In this document: one piece after another, positions 24,006-35,579 of the stretch | How the letters are laid out: every line of letters starts with the position of its first letter | How positions within the stretch are numbered: position 1 is the stretch's first letter | DNA from: Liquidambar formosana | Taxonomy: Eukaryota; Streptophyta; Magnoliopsida; Saxifragales; Altingiaceae | Length of the DNA stretch: 64,000 bases | Assembly: GCA_039720395.1 (NCBI GenBank) | Contig: CM077832.1 | Location: 33,649,758 to 33,713,757, forward strand | Reading direction: 5' to 3' | The notes under the pieces: model-generated | Databases searched by the model: none | What the model was told of the DNA's origin: nothing | Seen by the model: only the letters and a program-made list of their open reading frames with translations | Made by a program: the position numbers and the translations under genes

Positions 24006-24665
24006 ACACTCAATTTCTCAGCCTAAGGGTTCATCCTAAGCTTCCATAATTATCTCAAAATTTTTACAACGTACACCCTTAATTAGTTCTCTTAACCAAT
24101 TACCCTTGCGGGGGTCATGGGGAAGGGTACGTATTAAGGATGTAGGATGTAAAGTTTCCTTTAATTACCCACTCAATCAACAAAACATGGCAACACATTA
24201 CAAACACAGCAGCATATCATCACAACAATGTGTGTGCATATAGGTGATCCGATGGTGTCCTAGAAGGTCCATTACATGCAATTCTTTCTTTTAAGAAGGT
24301 AGGTTAGGGTCCTCAACTTTGCTTGTACCAATCTTTATACCTAACCACATGTGACATCAGGAATGTCGCGTGGGTCCAGTAGTACGTGATTGATCCATTT
24401 GATATACCCAAGGGCAAGCCCAAGGGTACTTGGCAAGAGAGGTTTGATAGCTTCGCCCAACACATGGAATCAGGAAAACCAAGGTCGAACTAGGCTATCA
24501 GTTGGCAAGGATACATCGAGGGACAATCAAGTGATCATGCAACAGTAGCGCACACAATGCAATAAATGAAAGCACACAATCAAGCGGATGCAATGTGATT
24601 GATTTTATTAAACAATAAAGAAATTAATTTAGCCCAATCAAATTAACTGAGTCTAGCCCTCGACA
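24006..24665 (-). other. Element 1 leader between primer site and gag
   Basis: About 660 bases of untranslated leader; homologous to 31358-32016 in element 2. No separate gene recognised. Confidence 0.6.
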
Positions 24666-24683
24666 TCCCCAGCAGAGTCGCCA
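24666..24683 (-). promoter_or_regulatory. Primer binding site, tRNA-Arg-like (element 1)
   Basis: On minus, three bases after the 5' LTR, TGGCGACTCTGCTGGGGA. This is complementary to a tRNA ending TCCCCAGCAGAGTCG plus CCA, as I recall for plant tRNA-Arg, the primer reported for Ogre elements. Confidence 0.7.
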
Positions 24684-24686
24684 AAC

Positions 24687-26997
24687 TATGAACCCACGAA
24701 AAAGAAGCGCGGAGCCCACAAGGGTTTGGCAAAAATGATAATAATAGGTGTGAAAGACAACAAACAAAAAGGAGTCGCCACCTCATTTTTTAGGGAAAAG
24801 AGGAAAACCACAAAAATGTTTTATCTTCAAAACCACATGACTCCATTAAAGGAAAAGCAAAGTCTTTGAAACCAGAAAATTGGATTCGGGGGCTAAGTTA
24901 CGACGTGGGAAGGTTCTGGGCAAAAGCCCATAGGCACCCAAATCGCCCAAGTTGGTCTCTTAATTTAATCGGGCTAACTTAAGATCTTTTCCACTCAAAT
25001 ATCATCATATATCATCACAAGGCAGCATGCATATCATATATTCCATCCAATCATTCCATGCACAATCACTCAAATAAAAAAAAAATAGAAAAAAGAAGAA
25101 AAGAAAAGAAAAAAGCCTAGGATACTTAGATCCTAGAACGGACTTGAGCCTCACGAAGAGCGCCTACGTACCATGCAGCGAAATACATGGATCAAAGTCC
25201 ACGTAGTTCGAAAAGAATAGGGTTACAACCTAATAAAAACCTATGGTAAATACCCTAGGTTTCCTCATTTGAAAATACATTGATTTAGTCTTAAGTCGAA
25301 AACTTCCACAAGAGGAAAACTTTGATAAAAAAACAGAATTTATTATTGAAGGAAACCTTTGATAATTACCACAAGCTTGTATTAAGAAGTAACCCTAGGA
25401 GGGAGAAGAGAAAAGAAAGAAAAAGAAAGGTGAATTGGGGCACCTTCAAACCCTACTTACCTGAGCGTACAAGCTCCGATCATTAGCCATTTCAGACCAT
25501 AGCAGCCCTATTTGCAATAGGACAAGCATTGTACCTGTTTGCACCCTTACAAGTGCACACAATCATGCAAAGAAAACAAAATCCTAATCTGGACAGAACC
25601 ATGACAAAGCCTAAAATCATCCATTAATCATGCAAACAACAAGAATAATGAATAACTAAGGACTCTAACTCAATCCTACATGCAATGACTCAGCTAATAT
25701 GCATAAAAACCAAGAAATCCACTAATATGAATGCAAACCTAGCATGATTCAACTATATGCAGCATATATAGAAGGACTATGATGAGAAATAACTCACAAA
25801 ACTAAGCTAAACATGCTGCATGAGACTTATGTGATTTTAGGGTTATCGAAACCCTAATCTCACAACTATGCATAAAAACCTACTAAATGACTCAAGACAT
25901 GCCCAAATTATCATGAATATCATTCATATCATATATACTAACTAACAGGAGCATCAATTCATGATAATAATCACAGCAACCTAAACATGTGAACTATGCA
26001 TGATTTAAGAGGATAAAAGAGTAATACTTTCAAATCCCTAGCAAACCAGGGATTATCAAGCATATAAAGCCATAAACTATCCTAAAATCATTCATATAAC
26101 ATCACATAGACATTGAATTCCATCCATAAGAAGAGCAATTGCATGCACCACCACTATATTAGAAGGAGAAGAAGAAAGAGAAGAAGGAGAAGCAGAAATT
26201 CATGTTCAGCATAAAAGGGATATGCTTACCTCTCGTAGACTCTTCCTTGTCTTCAATCCTCTTGTTTCCTTGCTTGCTTGGGCTTGAAGAGCCTCCACTT
26301 GAAGTCCTTCTAGCTTTCCAAACTCGTAGCTCCCTCTCTTTCTAAGTGTAAAGTGCAATTAACCTCCCCTATGTGCCGAATATCATGTCCTTTATATAGA
26401 GAACTGACCCCCTAAACCAATGGCTAGGATTAATTCATTAAACAATGATCCTAGGGCTATTAGAGACTCTCTTGGTGCTCAAACAACTCAAACCTACAAA
26501 CTCCTAAGCTCAGACAAGTTGTTTTGGTGGAGGAAACCGTCAAAAGAGGGAAAGAAGAGTCAGAAGTTGACTTAAAGAAGGACTCCTCGGGTGACCAACT
26601 TGCCCCGGACGGTTAGCCGTCTAGGCTTGGACGGCTGACCGTCCAGCCCCGGACGGTTACCCGAGGGCTTTCCTTGTTTCACTCCAATTCTGACTCCTAC
26701 TCGCTGTAGAAGTCCTAAAATGCTCAAATTAAGTCCGATTTTGACGAAATAAAAGCCAAAACGACCGTGTTTCGAAGGGGAACACATTTTTAAGTACTTT
26801 GCGACAAAAATCCTCAACCATGGGTGCATGGTTGGGTTTTACAAAGGTGGTTAACCATGGTGCTTCACCGTCGCTAAGCTGGGTTTGTACACAAGGTTGA
26901 ACCAAATGCTTTCCCAATCGAAAATTGATCTTTCTAAACATATTTAGGACATAAATAAATCCCAATTGAAGTTAAATGAGAGAAAATTGATTGGGTC
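24687..26997 (-). repeat. Element 1 5' LTR, first part (interrupted)
   Basis: Starts TATGAACCC (second base G to A relative to the other LTR) and follows 7471-9781 closely until GATTGGGTC, where element 2 begins. It resumes at 48873-49247. It contains a palindrome (26586-26665) and a TATA box (around 26391-26400, minus). Confidence 0.93.
26586..26665. promoter_or_regulatory. 80-bp palindrome in element 1 5' LTR
   Basis: Same arms and core as 9370-9449, upstream of the LTR TATA box on minus. Confidence 0.85.
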
Positions 26998-27703
26998 TGT
27001 CACACCCCATTTTTGTCACCTTAGCTAGGACATATCATTTCATGTAGGATTTTGAGTCCTTTTTGAGTCTAGTCTTTTGCATTGAGTTTCTATGGCATTG
27101 AATATCATGTGTATGAATTTTGAAGTGATTTGGAGTTCATCTCGATAGTCAATAAGAACTTTTGCGACTTGAAGGGCATGATCGTCTTTTAAGCCGTATA
27201 TTTTCCATTTGACTTTGGAATGAATCCCGAGTCATCCTATCAAGTTCATATGGTTATATAGAGTCCATATATAGGTTCAATTTCATGAATTAATGGTTTA
27301 AGATCAATTCGGCTCGTAATGGTTCGGGTTGGCTAAAAGACCCTTTCTTGGTTTGCTCAAATTGAATCATAAGACCCAATCAATTTTCTCTCAATTAACT
27401 TCAATTGGGCTTTATTTATGTCCTAAACATGTTTAGAAAGATCAATTTTCGATTGGGAAAGCATTCGGTTTGACCTTGTGTACAAACCCAGCTTAGCGAC
27501 GGTGAAGCACCATGGTTAACCACCTTTGTAAAACCCAACCATGCACCCATGGTTGAGGATTTTTGTCCTAAAATGCCTAAAAATGTGTTCCCCTTTGAAA
27601 CACGGTCGTTTTGGCTTTTATTTCGTCAAAATCGGACTTAATTTGAAGATTTTAGGACTTCTGAAGCAAGTGGAAGTCAAAACCGAAGCGGAAATAGAGG
27701 ACC

Positions 27704-27783
27704 CTCGGGTAACCGTCCGGGGCTGGACGGTCAGCCGTCTGGGCCCAGATGGCTAACCGTCCAGACCGAGTTGGTCACCCGAG
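27704..27783. promoter_or_regulatory. 80-bp palindrome in element 2 5' LTR
   Basis: Dyad centre GGGCCC, arms CTCGGGTAACC and GGTCACCCGAG; the two 40-base halves pair over most of their length. It ends 189 bases before the LTR TATA box. Confidence 0.9.
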
Positions 27784-27971
27784 AGACTCCTTCTTTAAGT
27801 CAAACTCTGACTCTTCTATCCCTCTTTTGACGGTTTCCTCCGCCAAAACAACTTGTCTGAGCTTAGGAGTGTGTAGGTTTGAGTTGTTTGAGCACCAAGA
27901 GAGTCTCTAATAGCCCTAGGATCGTTATTTAGTGAATTAATCCTAGCCATTGGTTTAGGGGGTCAGTTCTC

Positions 27972-27979
27972 TATATAAA
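27972..27979 (+). promoter_or_regulatory. TATA box of element 2 5' LTR
   Basis: TATATAAA in ctctatataaaggacatg. The same box is in all four LTRs of this family in the window. Confidence 0.7.
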
Positions 27980-29643
27980 GGACATGATATTCAGCACATA
28001 GGGGGAGGTTAATTGCACTTTACACTTAGAGAGAGAGGGAGCTACGAGTTTGGAGAGCTAGAAGGACTTCAAGAGGAGGCTCTTCAACCCCAAGCAAGCA
28101 AGGAAACAAGAGGTTTGAAGACAAGGAAGAGTCTACAAGAGGTAAGCATGTCTCTTTAATGCTGAACATGAATTTCTGCTTCTCCTTCTTCTCTTTCTTC
28201 TTCTTCTTCTAGGATAGTTGTGGTGCATGCAATTGCTCTTCTTATGGATGGAATTCAATGTTTATGTGATATTATATGAATGATTTTAGGATGGTTTATG
28301 GCTTTATATGCTTGATAATCCCTGGTTTGCTAGGGATTTGAAAGTATTACTCTTTTTATCCTCTTAAATCATGCATAGTTCACATGTTTAGGTTGCTGTG
28401 ATTATTATCATGAATTGATGCTCCTGTTAGTTAGTATATGCTATATGAATGATATTCATGATAATTTGAGCATGTCTTAGAGTCGTTTCATAGGTTTTAA
28501 TGCATAGTTGTGAGATTAGGGTTTCGATAACCCTGAAATCGCGTAGGTCTCATACAGCATGTTTAGCTTAGTTTTTTGGGTTGTTGCTCATCATAATCAT
28601 TCTATATATGCTGCATATAGTTGAATCATGCTAGGTTTGCATTCATATTAGTGGATTTCTTGGTTTCTATGCATGTTAGCTAGGTCATTGCATGTAGGAT
28701 TGAGTTAGAGTCCTTAGTTATTCATTATTCTTGTTGTTTGCATGATTAATGGATGATTTTAGGCTTTGTCATGGTTCTGTCCAGATTAGGATATTGTTTT
28801 CTTTGCATGATTGTGTGCACTTGTAAGGGTGCAAACAGGTACAATGCTTGTCCTATTGCAAATAGGGCTGCTATGGTCTGAAATGGCTAATGCTAGGAGA
28901 TTTTGCGCTCAGGTAAGTAGGGTATGAAGTGCCCTAATTCACTTTTCTTCTTTCTTTTCTCTTCTCCCTCCTAGGGTTACTTCTTAATACAAGCTTATGG
29001 TAATTATCAAAGGTTTCCTTCAAATTCTGGTTTTTATCAAAGTTTTCCTCTTGTAGAAGTTTTCAATTTTGGATTAAATCAATACATTTTCAAATGAGGA
29101 AACCTAGGGTATTTACCATAGGTTTGTATTAGGTTGTAACCCTATTCTTTTCGAACTACGTGGACTTTGATCCATGTATTTCGCTGCATGGTACGTAGGC
29201 GCTCTTCGTGAGGCTCAAGTCCGTTCTAGGATCCAAGTATCCTAGGCTTTTTCTTTTCTTTTCTTCTTTTTTCTGCTTTGTTTTATTTGAGTGATTATGC
29301 ATGGAATGATTGGATGAAATATATGATATGCATGCTGCCTTGTGATGATAGATGATGATATTTGAGTGGAAAAGATATTAAGTTAGCCCAATTGAATTAA
29401 GAGACCAACTCGGGCGATGTGGGTGCCTATGGGCTTTGCCCAGAACCTTCCCACGTCGTAACTTAGCCTCCGGATCCAATTTTCTGGTTTCAAAGACTTT
29501 GCTTTTCCTTTAATGGAGTCATGTGGTTTTGAAAATAAAACATTTTTGTGGTTTTCCTCTTTTCCCTAAAAAATGAGGTGGCGACTCCCTTTTTGTTTGT
29601 TGTCTTTAAATACCCCTTATATAAATTTTGCCAAACCCTTGTG

Positions 29644-31300
29644 TGTTAGGATTATGCCCTAGAGCCAATCATAGAGATGATTGTTTAGGGATTAGGAACA
29701 ATCATTTGATTTCATTTATGTATGTCACATTTATTATTGATTTAATAAAAGGGCTTATTCTATTATGTTTATATGCATCATTTATATTTACATAATATGT
29801 CCATGGAGTTAGAGTTGAGAATATGGAATTACAAAGAGTTGTAATTTTGAGACTATAGATATATCTCTGTACTAAACTCCTTAAGCATTCCTAGTTGAAG
29901 GTTCACTATGATGGACAGTAATGAACCATAGGACTAGCACTTGCTAGGTTGACTCTATAGGAGGATAGCTAGTCTCAAGCTATTTGTGTGGAGACACTAC
30001 AACCAACAAGTGGGTGCCTATTATAAGAATAGGTACACTGAATGTGACCAAAGATATGAGATAAACTGAATGGAGTTTTTCCTGCCTGTCAATCAGTTTC
30101 TCATTGTTATAGTGGTACAAGTAATCCTTAGACCTGAGACACCATAGTTGCCTTATGCATATAGCTTTAGAAGTTTGATAACACTAAGTGCAAATCCTAT
30201 TCAGGGGTCTGCAAAGGTGTTCATTGGCCCTACTGCTATGTGTATGAAGGCATGTGAGTGATCAACAAGGGATCCATCACTCTTAGGAAAAAGAGAGAGA
30301 ATGTCTCATATAGCATTCATAATATAACTCATTAAATCCATGGCCATGGTAGGATGAATATGAAAAGAGTTTCATGAGTTCATCTATGAGTTGATATCTA
30401 TGAATGAGTATAAAGTAATTGAACTAGGGACTTGACAGACTTCCATGTCCTATTAGTTCAATTGGAGACATTGTGTTGAAGGAAGGATGCAATTGTAACC
30501 TATAAACTATAACAGAAGGGTTCTTTGTAAATGACTATTCACCTCATTAAGGACCACACCATGAGCCATATGCTAGGTGTTACTCATAGTTAGTAGAAGC
30601 CCTAATTGATATAAGTGAGTTATAATCAATTAGGGAATTGGAAGGAGTTCCAATTAGACCCTAAATGGAAAGAGTTCCATTGTGCACACCTTGTGCTATT
30701 CCTACTACTTAATGATGTGAACCCAATGGGTCACACACTGATCATGCAAGAAGGGCTTTAAAGTCTATGAGAGAAAGGGTTTTAGTGAATAAAGAATAGT
30801 TCTTTATGGGCCTATTTGTATTTGATACAAATAATAGGGGTTAATGTGCAATTAAGAGTAATTACACATAACCCTATTAGGGTTTCTTCCCCATGGCCAG
30901 CCCCCTTTAGTGGGCTGCCTATATAAGTCACACTTATGTGTGACATGGCACAAGAGGCTTGCACAATAAACCCTAGCCGTCCAGCCCCTTGGAGGCTCTC
31001 TTCTCTCTCTCTCTCTTCTCCACCTCTAGCAACAACAAGGAAGAAGAAAGAAAGGACTTGAAGCTCTAGCTAGGTGTGGATACCGTTGGAGGCAGCACAC
31101 TTGGGCTGCTCATTCACCGCTGTCCGGAATCAAAGCTTGGAGCAAAAAGGAGAAGACATTAAAACTGTAAGTGTTCTAACCCTCTTCGTAGTTAGGGTTT
31201 GATTTTGTGTTATGCATAGTTAGATTCATGGGATTGGGAATCGTAAGAAAAATTTTTATATTCCGCCTTTGTATTTTTCCCTCTTATTCGATTCCCAACA
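29644..31300 (+). mobile_element. Solo LTR (1657 bp) inside element 2 5' LTR
   Basis: Begins TGTTAGGATTATGCCCTAGAG and ends GATTCCCAACA, with TG/CA termini and the 5-bp duplication TTGTG at 29639-29643 and 31301-31305. No coding sequence. A TATA box (CTATATAAG, 30919-30927) and downstream AATAAA (near 30965) fit a U3-R layout with transcription on plus. The family is unrelated to the host element; the TGTTAG...CCCAACA ends are seen in several plant LTR families, so I do not assign it to Copia or Gypsy. Confidence 0.88.
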
Positions 31301-31339
31301 TTGTGGGCTCCGCGCTTTTTTTTTCGTGGGTTCACAGTT

Positions 31340-31357
31340 TGGCGACTCCACTGGGGA
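31340..31357 (+). promoter_or_regulatory. Primer binding site, tRNA-Arg-like (element 2)
   Basis: TGGCGACTCCACTGGGGA, three bases after the 5' LTR. Two positions differ from element 1. Confidence 0.72.
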
Positions 31358-32016
31358 TGTCGAGGGCTAGACTCATTTAATTTGATTGGGCTAAATTAAT
31401 TTCTTATTAATAATTAAAATCAATCACATTGCATCCGCTTGATTGTGTGCTTTCATTTATTGCATTGTGTGCGCTACTGTTGCATGATCACTCGATTGTC
31501 CCTCGATGTATCCTTGCCAACTGATAGCCTAGTTCGACCTTGGTTTTCCTGATTCCATGTGTTGGGCGAAGCTATCAAACCTCTCTTGCCAAGTACCCTT
31601 GGGCTTGCCCTTGGGTATATCAAATGGATCAATCACGTACTGCTAGACCCACGCGACATTCCTGATGTCACATGTGGTTAGGTATAAAGATTGGTACAAG
31701 CAAAGTTGAGGACCCTAGCCTACCCTCTTAAAAGAAAGAATTGCATGTAATGGACCTTCTAGGACACCGTTGGATCACCTATATGCACATACATTGTTGT
31801 GATGATATGCTGCCGTGTTTGTGATGTGTTGCCATGCTTCATTGATTGAGTGGGTAATTTAAGGGAACTTTACATCCTACATCCTTAATACGTACCCTTC
31901 CCCATGACCCCTGCAAGGGTAATTGGTTAAGAGAACTAATTAAGGGTGTACGTTGTAAAGATTTTGAGATAATTATGGAAGCTTAGGATGGACCCTTAGG
32001 CTGAAAAATTGAGTAT
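31358..32016 (+). other. Element 2 leader before gag
   Basis: Untranslated leader of about 660 bases homologous to that of element 1; nothing else recognised. Confidence 0.6.
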
Positions 32017-33633
32017 TTGCCCTATGTTAGAGGGAGAGACGTGCTGGCTTGGATCCGCGATCAACAAGGGCGCCTAGTCAGTGCTGATTCCATCACTGAG
32101 TCGGATATGGCTGAGGAAAGAACTAGCAACCGGGGTTTCAACTTTGAGGCCGCTTTGAAAGCTATCATGGAGAAGCTTGATCACACCACCCAGGTATCCG
32201 AGACTGCACTCAAGTTAGCTCAAGACCTTCAACAGAAGAACTCTGAACCTGAATCTAAGGCCCATGCCACTGATAACAATCAAGGATCCAATGAGTCTGA
32301 ATCCGCTGAGGAACCATTGGGAGAAGGGGGAGAACTACCCAAGACCAAGGAAGGGGAAACCAAAGCCACATCAAGGGAGAGCTCAACCGTCCTGGCAAAC
32401 AAGGTCGAGGCCTTAGAATGAACTCTGAAGGGAATCCGCAGGTCTGATGATATGGTGGACATTCGCACTTTGTCCTTGTTCCCAAAGGCTCGCATCCCGT
32501 TACAATTCAAGATGCCGGAGTTGGAAAAATTCGATGGGATAGGTTGTCCTAAGACCCACCTCAAGATGTATGTGCGAGCTATGCACCCTCGAGGGGCGAA
32601 CGATGAGTTATTAGCTCAAATGTTTCATGAGTCATTAGCGAGTTCCGCCTTGAAATGGTTTTTGTCATTAGAGGAGAATAGAACCAAGACTTGGGAGGAT
32701 GTGTGCAATGCATTCACAGACCATTACAAGTATAACACTGAAGTGGATGTTACGCGAAGGGACTTGGAAACCACTAAGCAAGGGGTTAATGAGACTTTCT
32801 CCGCCTTCATCACTAGGTGGAGACAAAAGACTTCCAAGATGACAGACAGACCGAATGAGGAAGAACAGATTCAGTTGGTGGTGAAGAACTTGCTGCTCGT
32901 ATATCACAAGCACCTCTTTGCTCACTACTTTCTGAACTTCAAGGCTCTTGTTGGGGCTGGCACACAAGTTAAAGATGCAATTGCTGATGGAACAATCAAA
33001 ACGGAGGAAATCCAAAGGAGTCGAAGGACAAACTTTGGAGGAAAACCCAATGCTGAGGTCAATACCATCACCCAACCCACTCGCCCTTTCTCCCTAAATG
33101 ACTCCACCTCACCTCGTCAATTCACCGAGCTATACATGCTACTCGAAAGAGTCTTTGAAAAGCTGAGCTGCCGTGACCTCCTGAAACCCCTCGACCCAAG
33201 GCCTCCACCAAACCCATTGCCCAAGAACTACAATGAAAATGAATATTGCAAGTTCCACCAAGCCAAAGGCCATCTAACCAACCATTGTTACCGGCTCCGT
33301 CATGAAATCCAAGATTTGCTCGACAAGCAGATCATTTCACCACCCACCGCACCAAATCGCCCAAATGTCACTCGAAATCCCCTTCCCACTCACAATATGC
33401 CTCCTCCCAACAACATAAATGCCATCGACCTTGGCTCGTCCCAATCCCATCAACCCATAAGGCAATACACGCCACTTCCCATGACCTTAGCTCAAGTTTT
33501 CCACCAATGTTGTGATAAAGGGCTCATATTGCCATGCCATTCAAAGCTGAGGCCCTCGACTCCTCACCAATTCTGTTTGTACCATCAGGCGCCCGGACAT
33601 GATACGGAGGACTGTGTCATACTAAAAAGGTAG
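32017..33633 (+). pseudogene. Element 2 gag
   Basis: Same protein as in element 1; first ATG (MAEERTSNRGFN) at 32107. Nonsense TGA at 32419-32421 replaces an Arg codon, after which the frame continues through the gag core (PLQFKMPELEKFDG...) and the two zinc-knuckle-like boxes (YCKFHQAKGHLTNHCY, FCLYHQAPGHDTEDC). A one-base loss near 33628 shifts the frame into a stop at 33631-33633, just before the protease part. Confidence 0.88.
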
Positions 33634-35411
33634 TTCAAGACCTTATTGATCAAAAGGTTTTGGTATTGCCAAAGAAGTCCATGCAGCGACAATTGAAAGA
33701 AAGGTTCGAGGCAGGAGATCCTAAAGTGGGTTTGTTGGGAGAGTCGTCCAGAAAGTTTGATTACTATGTACTCTATCCCGACCCCATCCCTGATGAGCCT
33801 ATAATCCCCACAGGTTGGGATGAGTTACCAGAGGAAGTCCAAGTGGAAGAGATCGACACAATCACATGGGATGACCTCATGGGGGACGTAGGTGAGATTG
33901 ATGATATGTGCGTGAGCGATGACGAGGTAGAGCACATAACTAGAGGAGGTCACCATTTCAAGCCTCCGCATCTAGAATCTGACAACCCATTGGGGGACTT
34001 GGAAGGTAATCACCACCTCGACCTGCAAGAAGAGGAGGATAAAGTGCTTAGGCAATTGAGAAAGACTAATGCCAACATCACTATATGGGGTTTGCTCATG
34101 GCCTCTTACAAGCACCGTCAGACTATCTTGAAGTTGCTGAACCAGATACAGGTTCCTGTTGACACATCTCCGGAAAATTTGGTGAACTTGGTGAATCCAA
34201 CCTCGAAAAACTCAACCATTGTGTTCTCAGAAATAGACCTACCTAAAAGTGGACCTAGCCATTCGCAAGCTATGTACATCACTATCGATACCATGGGAAA
34301 GAGAGTTCCAACTGTCCTGATTGATAATGGTTCCGCTCTTAATGTGTGCCCTCTCAGAACTACCACCGTCTTGGGGTTGGATCCAACAGACTTCACGCCA
34401 TCCGGGCAAATAGTGAGAGCCTATGATAACACCCGCAGAGAAGTGATCGGAGTGGTCACTTTGCAGTTGATTATGGGGCCTACAGAATTCAGAGTGGAGT
34501 TCCAAGTGCTGGATGTCCTGTCGTGCTTCAACCTCTTGTTGGGAAGACCTTGGATTCATCCTGCAGGGGCTGTCCCTTCTTCATTGCACCAAAAAGTCAA
34601 GTTCCCTTATGGAGGGGCCATCGTCACACTTCAAGGTGATTATGACTTAAAGTCGTCGGGGGTACCCATTTGCGAGATCAAGCCCGAGCCCGTTGGGGCA
34701 CCATTGTCTGGGTTCGAGTATGTTCAATGCATAGAGAAAGAGCCGGAACAGAGAGAGTTGATACCTCTCGACTTTTGCCCTCATGGCAATTTGCATGTGG
34801 GGAACATAATGAAGAAAATGAGTTTCTTCCCAGGCATGGGACTAGGACGCTGCCAGCAAGGCATACCGGTATCCGTTCAGAGCCGCATTGTCACCTATAC
34901 CTTCGGATTGGGGTTTGAGCCTTCCAAAAAGGACCATATGGAGATGTTGCAGAGAAGTAGAGAAAGGGTCAAAGCAAAAGCAGGAGGAAGGGCGCCAGAT
35001 ATCCGAATCTCGCCATACCGACCTACCTTGAATGGCTACTTTGTTAAGAAAGGGGAGGATTTCCTATTCTGTGGATTCCCCGAACCATCCATTGACAAAG
35101 CAACTAAGGCGAGAGTTCCAGGGTTTGAGATATTCTTTACTGAGTGGTATCCCATCACTACTACAATGGTTGATGATGAAGCAATCAATGATGACTATTG
35201 GGAAGAGAAGAGTAAGGACTGGGCAGAACAGATGGATTCGGAAGCCATGGTTACAATGTTTCAAGATATGGTTCTTGCTATAGAGGAATCGGATCTCGAG
35301 TGTTCTTCAATTCACCATGTAGCTATGCCGCTCCTTAATTGGTATCTTGAAGAGGGTACGATTGCAGAAGTTCTTGAGGGCGAGGATCTCGACTTACCTG
35401 ATAGTAGTTTG
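33634..35411 (+). pseudogene. Element 2 protease region with G-patch segment
   Basis: Open from 33660 to a TAG at 35412-35414 (584 residues). Aspartic protease motif IDNGSALNVCPLRT at about residues 222-235, LLLGRPWIH about 65 residues later, then a G-patch-like KKMSFFPGMGLGRCQQGIP. It is cut off from gag by the frameshift near 33628 but is itself unbroken and longer than in element 1. The last codons sit on the candidate splice donor. Confidence 0.85.
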
Positions 35412-35579
35412 TAGGTTCCTCAGTAGCTTGTCTTAGCTTTCCTTTCAAATAAAATGTGTCCGCCTAGCCCACCTTGTGGAGTTAGGAGTCGTTTCCTAGT
35501 TGTGGCACATGTGTTTTCTTTTCTTTGTTTTGTTTTGTTAGTTCAGTCAATAAAGTGTGTTTCTTTTCATTATTTGCAG
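35411..35579 (+). other. Candidate 169-bp intron between protease and RT (element 2)
   Basis: The donor GT overlaps the protease stop codon; the acceptor is TTATTTGCAG, preceded by a T-rich run. Removal brings the two frames (which differ by one) into register and deletes the stop. A GT four bases later would retain the stop, so only the first donor works. Confidence 0.65.

Larger units (their letters stand above)
26998..31336 (+). repeat. Element 2 5' LTR (with nested solo LTR)
   Basis: About 2677 bp once the 1657-bp insertion and duplicated TTGTG are removed; the 3' LTR is 2683 bp. The two differ at roughly a dozen sites that I noticed. TATA box TATATAAA at 27972-27979. Splice-donor-like AGAGGTAAGC (near 28140) and CAGGTAAGT (near 28910) lie downstream of it. 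Confidence 0.93.
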
